The notes beneath the pieces are model-generated. The model did no database searches. It was given only the letters and a program-made list of their open reading frames with translations, and was not told the DNA's origin. A DNA stretch of 21,658 bases from Fidelibacterota bacterium (GTDB taxonomy: Bacteria; Marinisomatota; Marinisomatia; SCGC-AAA003-L08; TMED6). The translations under genes were made by a program, and so were the position numbers. The stretch covers positions 1 through 21,658 of the forward strand of contig JAAZYZ010000021.1 of NCBI GenBank assembly GCA_014239355.1, given 5' to 3'. Shown here one piece after another: positions 18,543 through 21,658 of this stretch (within the stretch, counting starts at the first letter, position 1; every line of letters begins with the position of its first letter).

Positions 18543-19961
18543 TTATTTATAAACTTTAAATTCTCCGTTATTATATTTTCCCCAATATTCATTAAGTTTC
18601 CCTTTTAACATAGGTAGAAGAAATAGACATCCTATTATATTTGGAAATCCACAAGATAAAATCATCATATCAGAAAAATCAATCACATTTCCAAGGGAGG
18701 CTACAGAACCTAAAACAACAGCACCTAAGTACATTCCTTGATAAACTTTGATTGATGAAGATCCAAATAAATATTTCCAACCTTTATCACCATAATAGTA
18801 CCAGGAAATCATTGTGCTAAATGAAAATAAGAATACTACAATTGATAAAATATAAGGAAACCATGATATAGTTGTTCCAAAAGCGGCTGATGTTAATTCT
18901 GCTCCATTTATTCCTCCACCAACTTTATATAATGGATTTGATTCTGCTGTAATTAATATTACTGAAGCTGTCATAAAGCATACAACTATTGTATCTATGA
19001 AAGGTCCAATCATGGCTACTATACCTTCTCTAACAGGTTCATCAGTTTTTGCTGCAGAATGGGCAATGGAAGCAGAGCCTACTCCACCTTCATTACTAAA
19101 GACAGCACGTTTCACGCCTGTAACTAGAGCCCCTATGAAACCACCATAAGCTGCATCTGGAACAAATGCTTGATTAAACATTGAAGAAAGAACATGAGGA
19201 AGTTTTTCTATATTTGTTAATATTACAAATAAAGAGGCTCCTACATAAAGAACTACCATTAATGGAACTATTTTTTCTGTTGTTTCGCCAATTCTTTTAA
19301 TACCACCTACAATTACTACACCAACAAGAGCAGCTAAAATTAACCCATACAAATAATCAGGTATTCCAATTAATTTTCCAAAAAGTTCATAAGATTGGTT
19401 GGCTTGGAACATATTTCCACCACCAAATGCCCCGCCAATAATAAAGATAGCATACATGGCAGCTAATATTTTACCAAAAATACCAAAATATTTACCTTTT
19501 TCTTTAAGTCCATAACTCAAATAATACATAGGTCCACCACTAATAGATCCATCGTTATTGATTTTTCTATACAATTGACCTAGTGTTGCTGAAACAAATT
19601 TGGCTGACATACTAAAAAATGCAATAAAAACCATCCAAAATACAGCGCCAGGTCCACCTAAAGATACAGCTACAGCAACACCTGCAATATTTCCAAGGCC
19701 AATAGTGGCAGATAGGGCAGAGGTTAATGCTTGAAAATGGCTAATTTGCCCTGTGTCTCTAGGATTGTCGTATTTTCCTTTAATAATATCAATAGAATGA
19801 GCGAAACCTCGAACATTAATAAATTTAAAATACAGTGTAAATGTTAGTGATCCAAATAATAATATTAGAACAATTAATGGAAATTCATTTATTTCCATAA
19901 ATAGTATTGGAGCTAAAAACTCTACAAGATATCCAAAAATTTCATTTATCTGATTTAACAT
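18543..19961 (-). CDS. Na+/alanine (glycine) symporter, AGCS family
   Basis: Inner-membrane sodium-coupled amino-acid importer, 472 aa, with about 10-11 hydrophobic helices. Signature regions: ALSATIGLGNIAGVAVAVSL with GGPGAVFWM (family signature near residues 80-110), the GGPMYYLSYGLKEKGK segment, GAFGGGNMFQANQS, then the VFSNEGGVGSASIAHSAAKT and TDEPVREGIVAMIGPFIDT stretches, and the WYYYGDKGWKYLFG motif. The AAGGGGA ribosome-binding site (plus-strand 19966-19972) overlaps the mdh stop, and the start is 9 bases after it. Co-transcription with mdh suggests that imported amino acids feed central carbon metabolism, though this is only inference. The preferred amino acid is not determinable. 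Confidence 0.94.
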   Translation of the reverse strand: MLNQINEIFGYLVEFLAPILFMEINEFPLIVLILLFGSLTFTLYFKFINVRGFAHSIDIIKGKYDNPRDTGQISHFQALTSALSATIGLGNIAGVAVAVSLGGPGAVFWMVFIAFFSMSAKFVSATLGQLYRKINNDGSISGGPMYYLSYGLKEKGKYFGIFGKILAAMYAIFIIGGAFGGGNMFQANQSYELFGKLIGIPDYLYGLILAALVGVVIVGGIKRIGETTEKIVPLMVVLYVGASLFVILTNIEKLPHVLSSMFNQAFVPDAAYGGFIGALVTGVKRAVFSNEGGVGSASIAHSAAKTDEPVREGIVAMIGPFIDTIVVCFMTASVILITAESNPLYKVGGGINGAELTSAAFGTTISWFPYILSIVVFLFSFSTMISWYYYGDKGWKYLFGSSSIKVYQGMYLGAVVLGSVASLGNVIDFSDMMILSCGFPNIIGCLFLLPMLKGKLNEYWGKYNNGEFKVYK

Positions 19962-19970
19962 GTATTCCCC

Positions 19971-20906
19971 TTAAAGTTTAGTTTCTTCCACTGTTTTTTT
20001 GACGGCATCTAAGGTGTTTTGAAGTTCAGCTTTTTCTTCATCTTTCAATTCAAACTCTAGTATTTTTTCAATACCATTAGCCCCAATTACTGTAGGAACA
20101 CCAATAAAATACCCATTTACACCAAATTCACCTTCACACAAAGCTGCACAAGGTAAAACTCTTTTTTTGTCTTTAAGGTATGATTCTGCCATTTCTATAG
20201 CAGAGCCAGCTGGAGCATAGTAAGCTGAACCGTTCCCAAACAATTTAACAAGTTCGCCACCGCCAAAACGTGTTCTTTCTACTATTGCATCTAAACGTTC
20301 TTTAGATATTAATTCTTCCGCAGGGATGCCTCCTATAGTTGCTAATCTAGTTATAGGGACCATAGTATCTCCGTGCCCTCCTAAGACCATACACTGTATA
20401 TCTTGAGTTGAATATCCTGTTTCCATCGCAAGAAAAGTTTTAAATCTTGTGCTATCTAGAACTCCAGCCATGCCTATAACTTTATTTTTTGCAAACCCAG
20501 ATACTTTATAGAATGAATAAACTATAGCATCTAGTGGGTTAGATAAAACGATAACAAAAGCATCGGGTGCATATTTTTTTACATTATTTGCTACATCTGT
20601 TATTATTTTGATATTTATATCAAGAAGATCTTCTCTATTCATTCCTGGTTTTCTTGGTATTCCAGCAGTAATAATCACAACATCTGAACCTTTTATATCT
20701 TCAGGATTTGAAGAACCGATAATACTACTATCATAACCATCTAAGGGGGTTAATTGAGATATATCCAAAGCCTTACCTTTAATCATGCCTTCTGCATTTG
20801 CTATATCATAAATCACTACATCACCTAGCTCTTTTTGTGCGCATAATAATGCAAGATTTCCACCTATTTGAACACCACCAATTAAACTTATTTTCTTTCT
20901 AGACAT
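19971..20906 (-). CDS. mdh: Malate dehydrogenase (LDH-like type), with an altered NAD-binding glycine motif
   Basis: Interconverts malate and oxaloacetate with NAD in the TCA cycle; 311 aa, usual for the LDH-like MDH group. Substrate and catalytic residues are intact: GIPRKPGMNREDLL (substrate arginines and mobile loop), LSNPLDAIVY, MAGVLDSTRF and VLGGHGDTMVP with the catalytic His, then EGEFGVNGYFIGVPTVIGANG. The N-terminal Rossmann loop reads IGGVQIGG, where the family has G-x-G-x-x-G. Val12 (codon GTT at 20871-20873) replaces the normally invariant second glycine. A single base change from GGT would account for it. A good AGGAG ribosome-binding site (plus-strand CTCCT, 20912-20916) precedes the ATG. 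First gene of the minus-strand run. Confidence 0.94.
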   Translation of the reverse strand: MSRKKISLIGGVQIGGNLALLCAQKELGDVVIYDIANAEGMIKGKALDISQLTPLDGYDSSIIGSSNPEDIKGSDVVIITAGIPRKPGMNREDLLDINIKIITDVANNVKKYAPDAFVIVLSNPLDAIVYSFYKVSGFAKNKVIGMAGVLDSTRFKTFLAMETGYSTQDIQCMVLGGHGDTMVPITRLATIGGIPAEELISKERLDAIVERTRFGGGELVKLFGNGSAYYAPAGSAIEMAESYLKDKKRVLPCAALCEGEFGVNGYFIGVPTVIGANGIEKILEFELKDEEKAELQNTLDAVKKTVEETKL

Positions 20907-21015
20907 CTTAACTCCTGTTTTTTATAAAAATGAATATTCATAAAATAAAGTAAAATTTAATAAAATCTTAATTTATATTTAATATATTTACACTAATTAA
21001 ATTTGATTTAAAAAT
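20907..21015. promoter_or_regulatory. Divergent intergenic region between mdh and yhbY
   Basis: 109 very AT-rich bases that must hold promoters in both directions. They contain the mdh ribosome-binding site (20912-20917) and a perfect 12-base palindrome, ATGAATATTCAT (20930-20941), 24 bases upstream of the mdh start. The palindrome could be an operator, or chance in such AT-rich DNA. I see no convincing -35/-10 pair for either gene. Confidence 0.3.
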
Positions 21016-21303
21016 ATGAATATATCTCACATTAAAAAATTAAAAGCTCTTGCGCACCATCTAAAGCCATCTGTAAATATTGGTAAGGACGGATTAACTG
21101 ATGGGGTGGTGCAGTCTATATTAGAGATACTTGAGACTCACGAGTTAATAAAAATTAAATTTCAAAAAAATAAAGATTCAAAAAATACCATATCTAATAA
21201 TATAGTAAAGCGAACAAAAAGTACAAAAATATCCATTATAGGTAACACCTTAATTATATATAAAAAATCCTCAAACCCGAAATATCGTCAGATAAAACTA
21301 TAA
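21016..21303 (+). CDS. yhbY: YhbY-family (CRM domain) RNA-binding protein
   Basis: A 95-aa single-domain CRM protein; relatives associate with pre-50S ribosomal particles. The N-terminal half matches the family well: KKLKALAHHLKPSVNIGKDG, with the GxxG loop (G-K-D-G) followed by LTDGVVQSILEILETHELIK. The C-terminal IIGNTLIIYKKSSNPKYRQI strand is also typical. The middle (NKDSKNTISNNIVKRTKSTK) is lysine/serine-rich and less conserved. No clear Shine-Dalgarno sequence precedes the ATG (TTTAAAAATATG). It is divergent from mdh and followed after 125 bases by hsp20. Confidence 0.9.
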   Translation: MNISHIKKLKALAHHLKPSVNIGKDGLTDGVVQSILEILETHELIKIKFQKNKDSKNTISNNIVKRTKSTKISIIGNTLIIYKKSSNPKYRQIKL

Positions 21304-21314
21304 AAAAAGACATA

Positions 21315-21335
21315 ATGTCATATATCTAATGACAT
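21315..21335. terminator. Inverted repeat between yhbY and hsp20 (weak terminator or operator)
   Basis: ATGTCAT (21315-21321) and ATGACAT (21329-21335) are perfect 7-base arms around a 7-base loop, starting 12 bases after the yhbY stop. The stem is AT-rich and is not followed by a clean T-run, so it is a poor intrinsic terminator on the plus strand. The A-run just 5' of it (21302-21308) would serve as a U-tract only in the opposite direction. It is not the CIRCE heat-shock operator. An operator for hsp20 is possible. Confidence 0.3.
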
Positions 21336-21416
21336 AATTGCCTACATTTATATTAAATTTATCATTGGTATCAGTTTTGCATATTTTTTGGTAGTTATTA
21401 TTTATTAATTCAAAAC

Positions 21417-21423
21417 AAAGGAG
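21417..21423 (+). promoter_or_regulatory. Strong Shine-Dalgarno sequence of hsp20
   Basis: AAAGGAG lies 5 bases before the ATG at 21429, the strongest ribosome-binding site in the window together with that of the 29-residue protein. TTGCAT at 21377-21382 with weak AT-rich -10 candidates about 17 bases on could be its promoter. Confidence 0.7.
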
Positions 21424-21428
21424 AAAAA

Positions 21429-21658
21429 ATGAAATTAATAAACTGGAAACCAAATAATGGTATATTTGACATATTAGATAATTTTGATAATTATTTTAAT
21501 AATGTAATTGATGATACCTATATGCATCAAAAACCAAACGTTTTAATTAATGGTAATGAAAAATCTTATTTCTTATCATTAGAGATGCCTGGTATTGATA
21601 AAAGTGCTATAAATATTACAGTAGATGATGGTATTATTAATATTAATGCAGAAAGAAA
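21429..21658 (+). CDS. Hsp20/alpha-crystallin small heat-shock protein (3' end outside window)
   Basis: The first 76 codons of a small heat-shock chaperone, which holds unfolding proteins in the cytoplasm. It starts MKLINWKPNNGIFDILDNFD, the W-x-P-x-x-x-I/F-x-x-(hydrophobic) opening typical of Hsp20 in this group. The early alpha-crystallin domain follows: KPNVLINGNEKSYFLSLEMP, then GIDKSAINITVDDGIININAERK, matching the E-x-P-G-(x)-x-K-x-x-I-x-I-x-x-x-x-x-x-L/I-x-I-x-x-E-R pattern. The rest of the domain lies beyond the window. Strong Shine-Dalgarno sequence; probably its own transcription unit. Confidence 0.92.
   Translation, partial: MKLINWKPNNGIFDILDNFDNYFNNVIDDTYMHQKPNVLINGNEKSYFLSLEMPGIDKSAINITVDDGIININAER

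Noticed and set aside
21304..21428. CIRCE (HrcA) operator before hsp20
   Set aside because: The arms TTAGCACTC/GAGTGCTAA are absent; the repeat seen is different.
1..21658. tRNA or rRNA genes, CRISPR arrays, insertion sequences, phage genes, toxin-antitoxin or defence systems
   Set aside because: I looked for tRNA-like cloverleaf ends, regularly spaced repeats, transposase or integrase motifs and defence-type domains and found none; the known genes account for nearly all the sequence.

Overview
The window is strongly AT-rich, gene-dense DNA of bacterial chromosomal type, with no stretch over about 130 bases lacking a gene. The gene set points to the FCB superphylum (Fibrobacterota-Chlorobiota-Bacteroidota and relatives). 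ParE and ParC are of the Bacteroidota-like type, HU is followed by a 29-residue AURKAIP1/COX24-type basic protein, and there is a Wzi-like outer-membrane barrel. However, PurL is the short form (744 aa) that works with separate PurS and PurQ, not the ~1200-aa fused form usual in Bacteroidota. A low-GC marine lineage such as Marinimicrobia (SAR406) fits best; this is inference from gene content, not a phylogeny. Some genes have good Shine-Dalgarno sequences (HU, the small basic protein, purL, mdh, the symporter, hsp20). Others rely on stop/start overlap.

Layout, left to right. (1) 2-3500: end of an extracellular-polysaccharide cluster: a family-2 glycosyltransferase (cut by the window edge), a polyprenyl-phosphate sugar-1-phosphate transferase and a Wzi-like beta-barrel. 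(2) 3509-6693: serS and an mltD-like lytic transglycosylase with LysM domains, the latter broken by an in-frame TAA. (3) 6766-9595: HU, the tiny basic protein, xseA, xseB and nadK, all on the plus strand. (4) 9703-17732: parE, parC (broken by an in-frame TAG), a tryptophanase-type lyase with a TTG start, and purL. (5) 17742-20906, minus strand: mdh, then an AGCS Na+/amino-acid symporter, then an inositol-monophosphatase-family gene, tightly packed. (6) 21016-21658: a YhbY/CRM RNA-binding protein and the start of an hsp20 gene.

Most of the content is housekeeping: envelope polysaccharide and peptidoglycan, DNA repair and topology, NADP and purine synthesis, and the TCA cycle. I did not find a new defence system or mobile element. 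The real anomalies are point-like. Two conserved genes (mltD, parC) carry in-frame stop codons with perfectly continuing homology on both sides and no frameshift. In addition, malate dehydrogenase has Val in place of the central glycine of its GxGxxG dinucleotide-binding motif. All three can be explained by single G-to-T changes (GAA to TAA, GAG to TAG, GGT to GTT). That suggests damage- or amplification-type sequence error, or recent decay; it should be settled with reads before any biology is built on it.
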